From Prevotella sp. UBA4268 (GTDB lineage: Bacteria > Bacteroidota > Bacteroidia > Bacteroidales > Bacteroidaceae): a DNA stretch of 5,914 nucleotides. Of the stretch, positions 1 through 5,914 are shown piece after piece (position 1 is the stretch's first letter; each line of letters opens with the position of its first letter). Below the pieces are notes generated by a model. That model saw nothing but the letters and a program-made list of their open reading frames with translations, did no database searches and was not told where the DNA came from. The stretch covers positions 223-6,136 of the forward strand of contig DGWC01000060.1 in assembly GCA_002395135.1 (NCBI GenBank), read 5' to 3'. The translations under genes and the position numbers were made by a program.

Positions 1-275
1 CCATCGTTCTGATAGCACTTGGCAGCGTTGATACCGCCCTGAGCAGCGATTGAGTGAGCGCGACGGGGAGAGTCCTGAATGCAAAGGTTAATTACATTGA
101 AGCCCATCTCGCCAAGAGAAGCGGCAGCACTGGCACCAGCCAGACCTGTACCAACAACGATTACGTCGAGCTTCAGTTTATTCTTTGGGTTAACCAGACG
201 CTGATGAGCCTTGTAATTGGTCCATTTCTCTGCTACTGGTCCTTCCGGAATTCTTGAATCTATTACTTTTGTCAT
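1..275 (-). CDS. frdA: Fumarate reductase / succinate dehydrogenase flavoprotein subunit, N-terminal part
   Basis: This is the catalytic subunit that interconverts fumarate and succinate on the cytoplasmic face of the membrane. Only the first 91 codons are present; the gene runs off the left edge, and the family is usually about 650 residues in Bacteroidetes. Visible residues include the Rossmann FAD-binding motif GTGLAG (42-47) after a beta strand (DVIVV, 37-41). [11 protein letters not shown] (71-81) contains His74, which matches the histidine that carries covalent 8-alpha-linked FAD in the family. The N-terminal extension before the Rossmann fold ([16 protein letters not shown]) is typical of Bacteroidetes homologues. 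The ATG at 275-273 lies 29 nt after the frdC stop and has no Shine-Dalgarno, as is normal in this phylum. It is probably co-transcribed with frdC. The iron-sulfur subunit frdB is expected beyond the left edge. In anaerobes it mainly reduces fumarate; sdhA would be an equally valid symbol. Confidence 0.95.
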   Translation of the reverse strand, partial: MTKVIDSRIPEGPVAEKWTNYKAHQRLVNPKNKLKLDVIVVGTGLAGASAAASLGEMGFNVINLCIQDSPRRAHSIAAQGGINAAKCYQND

Positions 276-304
276 GGTCTTTTTCAAAAATTAAGAGTTA
301 AAAA

Positions 305-991
305 CTAAGCACCGCAGCAAAGCGACGGAGCACATTTGAATGCAAAAGCCAACACCACTACCAGGAAGCCAAGCATCAGCAAGGTGGTATACACCAAACC
401 GATCACCTTCCAGCGGTTGAACCAGATCTTACCGTTCCATCCCAGGGTGTGCATGGCACTCCAGAAACCATGAGAAAGGTGGAACCAGATAGCAACAATC
501 CAGATGATGTAGAGCACTACATACACAGGATTTGAGAATGTCAACTTGATGTAGCCGAAGCCGTCTGCCGGATCCAGCGGAGCGGCAATACCTGCCAACT
601 CAGCAAACATCATGTTGTACCAGAAATTAAACAAGTGCAGCAACAGACCGAGCAGGATGATAATACCCAGCACGAGCATGTTCTGGCTTGCCCATTCCAC
701 CTTTTCGGGCTTGGCAGTAATCGCATAGCGCTCGTTGCCGCGAGCACGGCGGTTCTGTGCCGTCAAGATGAAAGCATAGACGATGTGAATCACAGCAAGG
801 GCAGCCAAGCCCATCGTAGCCACTACGGCATACCAGTTGGCACCCAGCAATTCACAAATCATGTTATAAGCCTCTCCCGAGAAGAGGGCAACGACGTTCA
901 TACAGCAGTGGAACGTCAGGAATAGGATAAGCGCAACGCCGGTAACGGACATCACCACTTTCCTACCAATAGATGAATTGATTAACCACAT
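305..991 (-). CDS. frdC: Fumarate reductase / succinate dehydrogenase cytochrome b subunit
   Basis: This 228-residue integral membrane protein anchors the FrdAB dimer and passes electrons between menaquinone and the iron-sulfur subunit through b haems. It belongs to the b558-type single-subunit anchors with five helices, like FrdC of Wolinella. Hydrophobic segments lie at about 11-36, 52-77, 104-128, 153-176 and 196-218. Histidines in four successive helices, His28 (FLTFH), His69 (AVIH), His119 (LLLH) and His171 or His174 (WFHLSHGFWS), fit the four axial ligands of a dihaem cytochrome. The 28-to-69-to-119 spacing resembles the known family pattern. WASQNMLVLG and HGFWSAMHTLG are typical Bacteroidetes FrdC stretches. 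The ATG at 991 was chosen because MWLINSSIGRK is the usual N-terminus. The C-terminus ends in an uncommon cysteine-rich tail (KCAPSLCCGA). It is the first structural gene of the frd operon. Confidence 0.95.
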   Translation of the reverse strand: MWLINSSIGRKVVMSVTGVALILFLTFHCCMNVVALFSGEAYNMICELLGANWYAVVATMGLAALAVIHIVYAFILTAQNRRARGNERYAITAKPEKVEWASQNMLVLGIIILLGLLLHLFNFWYNMMFAELAGIAAPLDPADGFGYIKLTFSNPVYVVLYIIWIVAIWFHLSHGFWSAMHTLGWNGKIWFNRWKVIGLVYTTLLMLGFLVVVLAFAFKCAPSLCCGA

Positions 992-1012
992 AAATGATTG
1001 ATTTTAAATTAT

Positions 1013-1120
1013 TTAATTGTTAGATTTAATATCTTTTACAAGATTCTTCACGGCATCATATCCCACTCGCGGGATGCCTTCTCGGCTTCGTTTTCTTTTC
1101 AGAACAGTTGATAAAGACAT
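1013..1120 (-). CDS. Possible 35-codon leader ORF upstream of frdC
   Basis: I do not recognise this ORF. It would encode a very basic 35-residue peptide starting MSLSTVLKRKRSREG and ending NLVKDIKSNN, with its stop 21 nt before the frdC start. The reading frame stays open upstream to an ATG at 1207, but that start lies in the predicted frd promoter, so a transcript from there could only use the ATG at 1120, about 50 nt into the leader. The ORF could be a real small protein, a translated leader that controls frdC, or chance. It has no Shine-Dalgarno, which is uninformative in this phylum. The middle of the ORF coincides with a GC-rich hairpin (1052-1078), which favours either a regulatory leader or a non-coding role. 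Confidence 0.3.
   Translation of the reverse strand: MSLSTVLKRKRSREGIPRVGYDAVKNLVKDIKSNN
1052..1078 (-). promoter_or_regulatory. Stem-loop in the frdC leader RNA
   Basis: On the transcribed strand GGCATC and GATGCC form a perfect 6-bp outer stem over 27 nt. An alternative inner stem, ATCCC with GGGAT around a 6-nt loop, uses part of the same bases. The hairpin lies about 60 nt before the frdC start and inside the 35-codon leader ORF. No U-tract follows at once, so it does not look like a standard intrinsic terminator. It may affect translation or stability of frd mRNA. Its role is inferred from position only. Confidence 0.35.
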
Positions 1121-1177
1121 AACTGCAAGGGGCTGCAAGTACCCTTTTGTAGGTATTCTCACCCCTGTTACAGTTTG

Positions 1178-1208
1178 CAAATATACCATAAAATAATGAG
1201 AACTCAAA
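1178..1208 (-). promoter_or_regulatory. Predicted frdCA promoter (Bacteroidetes sigma-ABfr type)
   Basis: Read on the minus strand, TTTG (1208-1205) is followed after 19 nt by TATATTTG (1185-1178). This exactly fits the Bacteroidetes -33/-7 consensus TTTG, about 19-21 nt, TAnnTTTG. Transcription would start near 1170-1174, giving an frdC leader of about 180 nt. I found no other match to the -7 motif on this strand between here and frdC. Confidence 0.6.
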
Positions 1209-1279
1209 GATTTTTTTATAAAAAATCAATTTTTAATGAAAGAAAGTCTAAAGAAAGGCTTCTCTGCATGGTGCAAACA

Positions 1280-1440
1280 TGTAAAGATAATTTGGATTCA
1301 TTTAACAATTTCCAGATGCTGATTGACCATAAAAAAGAGTGCCACACACGCTAAATACAGACACATAACGACAACGAAAGAACTCTTAGGATAAAGGAAA
1401 TGAGGCGAAAGAGTGTAAAGATAATTATCAATATTTAACA
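1280..1440. repeat. Two-copy direct repeat in the frdC-mnmG intergenic region
   Basis: The 13-mer TGTAAAGATAATT occurs at 1280-1292 and again at 1414-1426, 134 bp apart. In both copies ATTTAACA follows almost in register (1300-1307 and 1433-1440), so the repeat unit is about 27 bp with a variable centre. The second copy contains the palindrome GATAATTATC (1420-1429). AAAGAGTG also occurs twice nearby (1334-1341 and 1408-1415). The rest of the stretch between the frd promoter and about 1545 is AT-rich and shows no convincing gene, tRNA or terminator. The repeats could be protein-binding sites for one of the divergent genes, or an old duplication. Confidence 0.45.
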
Positions 1441-1546
1441 CTTCGCATGGTTATACACCAGCCACGGCAACTTACTGAAGGAAGCATTTGCCATCGCTGC
1501 CCTCCCGAAAAAAGTTTTCGTTTCTTTGCGCATTCATATATCCTAT

Positions 1547-1572
1547 TTGCAAAAGTTTTTGTATTTTTGCAA
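1547..1572. repeat. Inverted repeat overlapping the mnmG promoter
   Basis: TTGCAAAA (1547-1554) and TTTTGCAA (1565-1572) are perfect 8-bp inverted arms around a 10-nt spacer. The right arm overlaps the predicted -7 element of mnmG, so a dimeric regulator bound here could block transcription. Part of the symmetry could arise simply because TTTGCA-like words are common at Bacteroidetes promoters. Confidence 0.45.
1562..1569 (+). promoter_or_regulatory. Predicted -7 element of the mnmG promoter
   Basis: TATTTTTG fits the Bacteroidetes -7 consensus TAnnTTTG and is followed by CA, as is common at such promoters. Transcription would start near 1574-1577, about 38 nt before the mnmG ATG. No TTTG is found 19-21 nt upstream; the nearest is only 12 nt away (1546-1549). 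The assignment therefore rests on the -7 motif and its position. Confidence 0.45.
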
Positions 1573-1613
1573 CGCGATAAAGCATTTCGCATCGCAGTAA
1601 AGCAAGAAAAGAT

Positions 1614-3506
1614 ATGATTCTTACATACGACGTGCTGGTCATTGGTGGTGGTCACGCTGGTTGCGAGGCCGCTTCTGCCGCCGCGAACATGGGGGCGGAA
1701 ACCTGCTTGGTGACAATGGACATGAACAAGATTGCGCAGATGTCGTGCAATCCGGCTGTGGGCGGGATTGCCAAGGGACAGATTGTGCGCGAAATCGATG
1801 CCTTGGGCGGCCAGATGGGCATTGTTACCGACCGCACCGCCATTCAGTTCCGCATGCTGAACCGTTCAAAAGGTCCGGCCATGTGGAGTCCGCGCGCCCA
1901 GTGCGACCGTGAGAAATTCATCTGGGAATGGCGTGCACGTCTTGACGAAACAGAGCATTTGGACATCTGGCAAGACCAAGCCGACGAACTGCTGGTGGAG
2001 AATGGTGAGGTGACGGGGGTGAAAACCATCTGGGGAGCAGAGATTCGTGCCAAGGCAGTGGTGATTACCGCAGGCACCTTCCTGAACGGCTTGCTGCACA
2101 TTGGGCGCAAAATGGTTCCTGGAGGGCGCATCGCCGAACCCGCTGTGGCTCACTTCACAGAAAGCATTACTCAGCATGGCATCCGGTCGGAGCGCATGAA
2201 AACGGGAACGCCCGTGCGCATCGACAAGCGGAGCGTGCATTTTGAAGACACGGAAATACAACCGGGAGAAGACACACACTACGGCTTTTCCTATCTGGAT
2301 ATTACGCGCGATGCCAAGCAACTTCCTTGTTGGACGTTCAACACCAACGAAGACGTTCACAAAATACTGATGTCGGGCATTGAAGATTCACCGCTCTACA
2401 ACGGTCAGATCCAGAGCATCGGACCACGTTATTGCCCTTCCATCGAAACAAAACTGGTGACTTTCCCGGATCGCGGTTCGCATCCTTTGTTCCTGGAACC
2501 AGAAGGAGAAAACACCAACGAGATGTACCTGAACGGCTTTTCATCGAGCATGCCGATGGAAGTTCAGATAGAAGCACTGAGAAAAATTCCAGCCCTACGC
2601 GATGTAAAGGTATACCGCCCCGGCTATGCCATTGAATACGATTTCTTCGACCCCACACAACTGAAGCACTCACTGGAATCGAAAATCATAAAAGGACTGT
2701 TTTTTGCAGGTCAAGTAAACGGTACTACGGGTTATGAAGAAGCAGCCGGACAAGGCTTGGTGGCAGGTGTAAATGCCGCCATCTACGCCGGTGCCACCAC
2801 AAGAGACACGTCGTTCACCACCCCATTCGTGATGCACCGCGACGAGAGTTACATCGGTGTACTCATCGACGACTTGGTGACAAAGGGAGTGGATGAGCCC
2901 TATCGCATGTTTACATCGCGCGCCGAATACCGCATACTGCTGCGCCAAGACGATGCCGACGCACGCCTTACAGAAAAGGCATACGCACTGGGCATTGCCA
3001 AACAGCATAGGCATGCGTGGTGGATGCAGAAAAAAGAAGCCATCGAAAGAATCATTGAATTCTGCAGAACCGCTCCCGTGAAACCGAAAGAAATAAACAG
3101 CGCACTGGAATCCTTAGGCACTACTCCATTGCGTGCAGGCTGTAAAGCCATCGATCTCATAGGTCGGCCACAAATTTCGCTTCCTATCCTTGCGAATTTA
3201 GTACCCGAACTGCACTCAGTATTCGATGCAATTCCCAACAGAAAAGAAGAAATCATCGAGGCGGCAGAGGTAAAAATGAAATATGCCGGCTATATAGAGC
3301 GCGAGCGACAGATAGCAGACAAAATGCACAGACTGGAGAATATCAAGATAAAAGGTCGCTTCGACTACAACTCCCTACAGTCATTGTCTACCGAATGCAG
3401 ACAGAAACTGATTCGCATCAACCCCGAAACATTGGCACAAGCGAGTAGAATTCCCGGCGTTTCACCAAGCGATATCAATGTCTTATTGGTGCTGCTTGGC
3501 AGGTGA
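1614..3506 (+). CDS. mnmG: tRNA uridine-5-carboxymethylaminomethyl modification enzyme MnmG (GidA)
   Basis: MnmG is the FAD-dependent partner of the GTPase MnmE. Together they build the (carboxymethyl)aminomethyl group on U34 of tRNAs reading NNA/NNG codons, using methylene-tetrahydrofolate and NADH. The 630 residues match the usual length (629 in E. coli). The FAD dinucleotide-binding motif is GGGHAG (11-16). MSCNPAVGG (43-51) and GPRYCPSIETK (270-280) carry the conserved cysteines Cys45 and Cys274. The second family signature, AGQVNGTTGYEEAAGQG, is at 365-381, followed by EPYRMFTSRAEYR (428-440). The C-terminal helical region that contacts MnmE is intact and ends SRIPGVSPSDINVLLVLLGR. The ATG at 1614 is followed almost directly by the FAD-binding strand, as expected. 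The 5' third is visibly more GC-rich than the 3' third. It is probably the first gene of a run with apt and uvrC. Confidence 0.98.
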   Translation: MILTYDVLVIGGGHAGCEAASAAANMGAETCLVTMDMNKIAQMSCNPAVGGIAKGQIVREIDALGGQMGIVTDRTAIQFRMLNRSKGPAMWSPRAQCDREKFIWEWRARLDETEHLDIWQDQADELLVENGEVTGVKTIWGAEIRAKAVVITAGTFLNGLLHIGRKMVPGGRIAEPAVAHFTESITQHGIRSERMKTGTPVRIDKRSVHFEDTEIQPGEDTHYGFSYLDITRDAKQLPCWTFNTNEDVHKILMSGIEDSPLYNGQIQSIGPRYCPSIETKLVTFPDRGSHPLFLEPEGENTNEMYLNGFSSSMPMEVQIEALRKIPALRDVKVYRPGYAIEYDFFDPTQLKHSLESKIIKGLFFAGQVNGTTGYEEAAGQGLVAGVNAAIYAGATTRDTSFTTPFVMHRDESYIGVLIDDLVTKGVDEPYRMFTSRAEYRILLRQDDADARLTEKAYALGIAKQHRHAWWMQKKEAIERIIEFCRTAPVKPKEINSALESLGTTPLRAGCKAIDLIGRPQISLPILANLVPELHSVFDAIPNRKEEIIEAAEVKMKYAGYIERERQIADKMHRLENIKIKGRFDYNSLQSLSTECRQKLIRINPETLAQASRIPGVSPSDINVLLVLLGR

Positions 3507-3527
3507 TTCATTACAGACGAGCGGTAA

Positions 3528-3543
3528 TGTTTCACGTGAAACA
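3528..3543. other. parS centromere-like site 1 (ParB-binding)
   Basis: TGTTTCACGTGAAACA is a perfect 16-bp palindrome identical to the broadly conserved chromosomal parS consensus. ParB binds such sites as a dimer, loads and spreads, and recruits SMC to organise and segregate the replication origin region. The site lies 21 bp after the mnmG stop in the 161-bp gap before apt. The match is seen directly; ParB binding in this organism is inferred. Confidence 0.85.
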
Positions 3544-3667
3544 AACCTAAAAACATCATATCCAGCGAGATAAAAAGGTACTAACGAAACTCACAGGCAT
3601 AAGGAAACGATCAAGATAAATACTCGATGAAAACAAAGAATATAAACAAACAAACAACAAATAAATC

Positions 3668-4198
3668 ATGAACAATCAATTTCTATTAAACAACCTACGT
3701 TGCATTCCAGACTTTCCACAGAAAGGAATCAACTTCAGAGATGTGACGACACTGTTCAAAAGCGCCGAATGTTTAAAGGTAATGGTAGATGAACTCTACG
3801 AAATCTACAAAGACAAGGGCATCACCAAGATCGTGGGAATAGAAAGCCGCGGCTTTGTTATCGCTTCTGCCCTTGCGGTAAAATTGGGTGCCGGCGTCAT
3901 TCTTTGCAGGAAACCTGGTAAACTTCCCGCAGAAACCGTTCAGGAAAGTTACACGAAAGAATATGGAACAGACACCATTGAAATCCACAAAGATGCCATC
4001 GACGAGAACGATGTGGTGCTGCTTCACGATGACTTACTGGCCACAGGCGGAACCATGAAGGCTGCCTACAACCTCGTAAAGAAATTCAACCCGAAGAACA
4101 TATACGTAAACTTCATCATTGAAATCCGCGACGAAGGACTTCACGGGCGCGACTTGTTTGACAAGGACACAGAAATCACCACCCTGCTCACCACCTAA
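3668..4198 (+). CDS. apt: Adenine phosphoribosyltransferase
   Basis: This cytoplasmic salvage enzyme joins adenine to PRPP, giving AMP and pyrophosphate. The 176 residues are close to the usual length (183 in E. coli). IPDFPQKGINFRDVT (13-27) is the typical Apt N-terminus. GIESRGF (57-63) and RKPGKLPAET (81-90) are family motifs, followed by EYGTDTIEIHKDAI (98-111). The PRPP-binding loop is VVLLHDDLLATGGT (116-129), with the acidic pair Asp121-Asp122. MNNQFLLNNL is a plausible N-terminus; the ATG follows a very A-rich leader without a Shine-Dalgarno. No sigma-ABfr promoter is evident in the gap after mnmG, so readthrough from mnmG is likely. A 14-codon upstream ORF ends in an ATGA overlap with this start. 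A parS sequence lies on each side of the gene. Confidence 0.97.
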   Translation: MNNQFLLNNLRCIPDFPQKGINFRDVTTLFKSAECLKVMVDELYEIYKDKGITKIVGIESRGFVIASALAVKLGAGVILCRKPGKLPAETVQESYTKEYGTDTIEIHKDAIDENDVVLLHDDLLATGGTMKAAYNLVKKFNPKNIYVNFIIEIRDEGLHGRDLFDKDTEITTLLTT

Positions 4199-4231
4199 TG
4201 CACAGACCTTAAGAGGTAACACGCAACAAAC

Positions 4232-4261
4232 AAGCATTTGTTTCACGTGAAACAAATGCTT
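4232..4261. other. parS site 2 within a perfect 30-bp palindrome
   Basis: The 16-bp parS TGTTTCACGTGAAACA occupies 4239-4254 and is extended by matching 7-bp arms (AAGCATT on the left, AATGCTT on the right). The result is a perfect 30-bp palindrome between apt and uvrC. The core is identical to site 1, 711 bp away. As RNA the palindrome could fold into a 13-bp stem with a 4-nt loop and might also act as a processing site or weak terminator after apt. No U-tract follows it, so ParB binding is the more likely role. Confidence 0.85.
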
Positions 4262-4293
4262 CATAAAACATTTAATGTCAGCAACTTTAGAAA

Positions 4294-5914
4294 ATGACAA
4301 AAGAAGAAAACGCAAAGAGACTTGAATACCTGAAAGGTATCGTAAGTAACCTTCCTGACAAACCAGGCAGTTATCAGTTCTACGATGCTGACAACATTAT
4401 TATCTATGTTGGTAAGGCAAAGAATCTCAAGAACAGAGTTTCTTCATATTTTCACAAAGAGGTTGACAGATACAAGACAAAGGTGTTGGTGAGTAAGATT
4501 TTCAATATCACTTACACCGTGGTCAACTCTGAAGAAGACGCTCTGCTGCTTGAAAACAGTCTGATCAAGAAATACAAGCCCAAATACAATATCCTTTTAA
4601 AAGACGGTAAAACGTATCCGAGCATTTGCGTCACGAAAGAATACTTCCCAAGAATCTTCAAAACACGCACCATCAACAAGAAATGGGGTGTTTATTACGG
4701 TCCTTACAGCCACATAGGAAGCATGTATGCCGTGCTGGATTTGATCAAAAAACTCTATAAGCCGCGCACTTGCAAGATGCTCATAACGAAGGAAGGCATT
4801 GAAAGCAAGAAATATAAACCCTGTCTTGAATACCATCTTCATAACTGTGATGCACCCTGTATCGGCAAACAATCGTATGAAGACTACCAGAGAAACATAC
4901 AACAGGCACAGGAAATACTAAAAGGAAAAGGAAGAGAGGTGCAAAAACTGCTGTATCAGGATATGCTGAAAGCAGCCGAAGAACTGCGCTTTGAAGACGC
5001 GGAGACACTGAAAAACCGCTATCAGACGCTGGATAACTACACGGCAAAAAGCGAGGTGGTGAGCCATACCATCAGCGATGTAGACGTCTTTTCTATCACC
5101 GACGACGACCACACTGCCTATATTAACTACATCCACGTTACCAACGGCAGCATCAACCAGGCCTTTACCTTCGAGTTTAAAAAGAAATTAGACGAGACAG
5201 AAGAAGATATTCTGAGCCTTGGCATCGTTCAAATCAGGGAACAACTGATGAGTAAATCCAAGGAAATCATTATCCCCTTTGAACTGGAAACAGGCATTAA
5301 AGACGTAACGCTCACCGTTCCACAACGAGGCGACAAGAAGACATTACTCGACCTCTCTATCATGAACGGCAAACAGTATCGTTTTGACCGTCTGAAACAG
5401 GCAGAAAAACTGAACCCGGAGCAGAAGCAAACACGGCTGATGAAGGAACTGCAAAACGCCCTGAAAATGGATAAAATGCCCTATCACATCGAGTGTTTCG
5501 ACAACTCAAACATCTCCGGAACCGATGCCGTGGCTGGCTGTGTGGTGTTCAAAGGCATGAAACCCAGCAAAAAAGACTATCGCAAATACAACATCAAAAC
5601 GGTGATTGGACCCGACGACTACGCCTCTATGCAGGAAGTAGTCAGACGCCGCTACAGCAGGATGATGGAGGAACAGACTCCCCTACCCGACCTGATCATC
5701 ACCGATGGCGGCAAAGGACAGATGGAAGTGGTGCGAGAGGTGGTTGAAGACGAACTCCATCTGCACATCCCTATCGCCGGACTGGCCAAAGATAACCGCC
5801 ACCGCACCAACGAACTGCTATATGGTTTCCCGCCCGTAGTCATTGGAATGAAAACCGATTCCGAACTTTTCCATATCCTTACTCATATCCAGGACGAGGT
5901 GCACCGCTATGCCA
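4294..5914 (+). CDS. uvrC: Excinuclease ABC subunit C, N-terminal 540 residues
   Basis: UvrC makes both incisions flanking a DNA lesion once UvrA and UvrB have marked it. The gene runs off the right edge; the family is about 600 residues, so only the C-terminal helix-hairpin-helix part is missing. The N-terminal GIY-YIG nuclease shows GSY (25-27), YVGKAKNLKNR (38-48), the metal-binding Glu87 (ALLLE) and Asn99 (KPKYN). Cys160, Cys177, Cys185 and Cys189 match the cysteine set reported to hold a 4Fe-4S cluster in E. coli UvrC. The UVR motif that binds UvrB is at about 224-243. The RNase H-like nuclease shows IECFDNSNISG (Asp403), GPDDYASM (Asp441/442), LIITDGGKGQ (Asp471) and DEVHRYA (His537), the last lying four codons from the edge. 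The ATG at 4294 gives the expected N-terminus; no other in-frame ATG lies close upstream. The first part of the gene is AT-richer than the rest. Confidence 0.97.
   Translation, partial: MTKEENAKRLEYLKGIVSNLPDKPGSYQFYDADNIIIYVGKAKNLKNRVSSYFHKEVDRYKTKVLVSKIFNITYTVVNSEEDALLLENSLIKKYKPKYNILLKDGKTYPSICVTKEYFPRIFKTRTINKKWGVYYGPYSHIGSMYAVLDLIKKLYKPRTCKMLITKEGIESKKYKPCLEYHLHNCDAPCIGKQSYEDYQRNIQQAQEILKGKGREVQKLLYQDMLKAAEELRFEDAETLKNRYQTLDNYTAKSEVVSHTISDVDVFSITDDDHTAYINYIHVTNGSINQAFTFEFKKKLDETEEDILSLGIVQIREQLMSKSKEIIIPFELETGIKDVTLTVPQRGDKKTLLDLSIMNGKQYRFDRLKQAEKLNPEQKQTRLMKELQNALKMDKMPYHIECFDNSNISGTDAVAGCVVFKGMKPSKKDYRKYNIKTVIGPDDYASMQEVVRRRYSRMMEEQTPLPDLIITDGGKGQMEVVREVVEDELHLHIPIAGLAKDNRHRTNELLYGFPPVVIGMKTDSELFHILTHIQDEVHRYA

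Noticed and set aside
1120..1170. TPP riboswitch-like start (GGGGTGAGAATACC) in the frdC leader
   Set aside because: Only the opening resembles the thi box; the conserved pyrophosphate-sensing arm is absent and the downstream gene is not thiamine-related.
1451..1459. DnaA-box-like TTATACACC
   Set aside because: It has one mismatch to TTATNCACA and stands alone, with no box cluster to suggest oriC here.
1506..1520. Small hairpin CGAAAA/TTTTCG upstream of mnmG
   Set aside because: It is AT-rich with a 3-nt loop, and no gene ends upstream that would need a terminator.
1428..1655. Minus-strand ORF of 75 codons upstream of mnmG
   Set aside because: It covers the mnmG promoter and first codons in antisense, has no recognisable family and no good promoter.
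3077..3084. parS half-site CGTGAAAC inside mnmG
   Set aside because: The other half is missing, and an 8-bp word in coding sequence is expected by chance.
3365..3559. Minus-strand ORF of 64 codons over the end of mnmG
   Set aside because: It is antisense to mnmG, and its FHVKH segment is just the parS palindrome read as codons.
4034..4315. Minus-strand ORF of 93 codons over the end of apt and the start of uvrC
   Set aside because: It overlaps two clear genes in antisense, and its LFHVKQ segment is again the translated parS palindrome.
4275..4325. 16-codon ORF overlapping the uvrC start in another frame
   Set aside because: It enters uvrC out of frame, and nothing suggests it is translated.

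Overview
The window looks like ordinary chromosomal DNA from a Bacteroidales bacterium, most likely Prevotella-like. Three things point there. The fumarate reductase genes run frdC-frdA with a one-piece, five-helix dihaem cytochrome b. The gene order mnmG-apt-uvrC is, from memory, the Bacteroidales arrangement. The start codons lack Shine-Dalgarno sequences and follow A-rich leaders, and the best promoters fit the Bacteroidetes sigma-ABfr pattern (TTTG, about 19 nt, TAnnTTTG). Family names rest on recognised motifs read by eye, not on database searches.

Left arm (minus strand): the first 91 codons of frdA, the FAD-binding flavoprotein, run off the left edge. Just upstream of it is the complete frdC, its membrane anchor. 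The pair passes electrons between menaquinone and the fumarate/succinate couple, the last step of succinate-forming fermentation. A near-perfect promoter lies about 190 nt upstream of frdC. The resulting long leader holds a 35-codon ORF and several possible hairpins.

Middle: a 622-bp divergent intergenic region (992-1613) separates frdC from mnmG. It holds the frd leader and promoter, a two-copy 13-bp direct repeat of unknown role, and an mnmG promoter candidate with an inverted repeat around its -7 element.

Right arm (plus strand): mnmG (tRNA wobble-uridine modification), apt (adenine salvage) and the first 540 codons of uvrC (nucleotide excision repair) all read rightwards, with gaps of 161 and 95 bp. 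No good internal promoter is visible, so co-transcription from the mnmG promoter is plausible. The three products act in unrelated pathways.

The most notable non-coding signal is a pair of perfect 16-bp parS sequences (TGTTTCACGTGAAACA), one in each gap flanking apt. The second sits inside a perfect 30-bp palindrome. They suggest that this locus is a ParB-loading, origin-proximal centromere region. I see no mobile element, CRISPR array, rRNA, tRNA or new defence or biosynthetic system.
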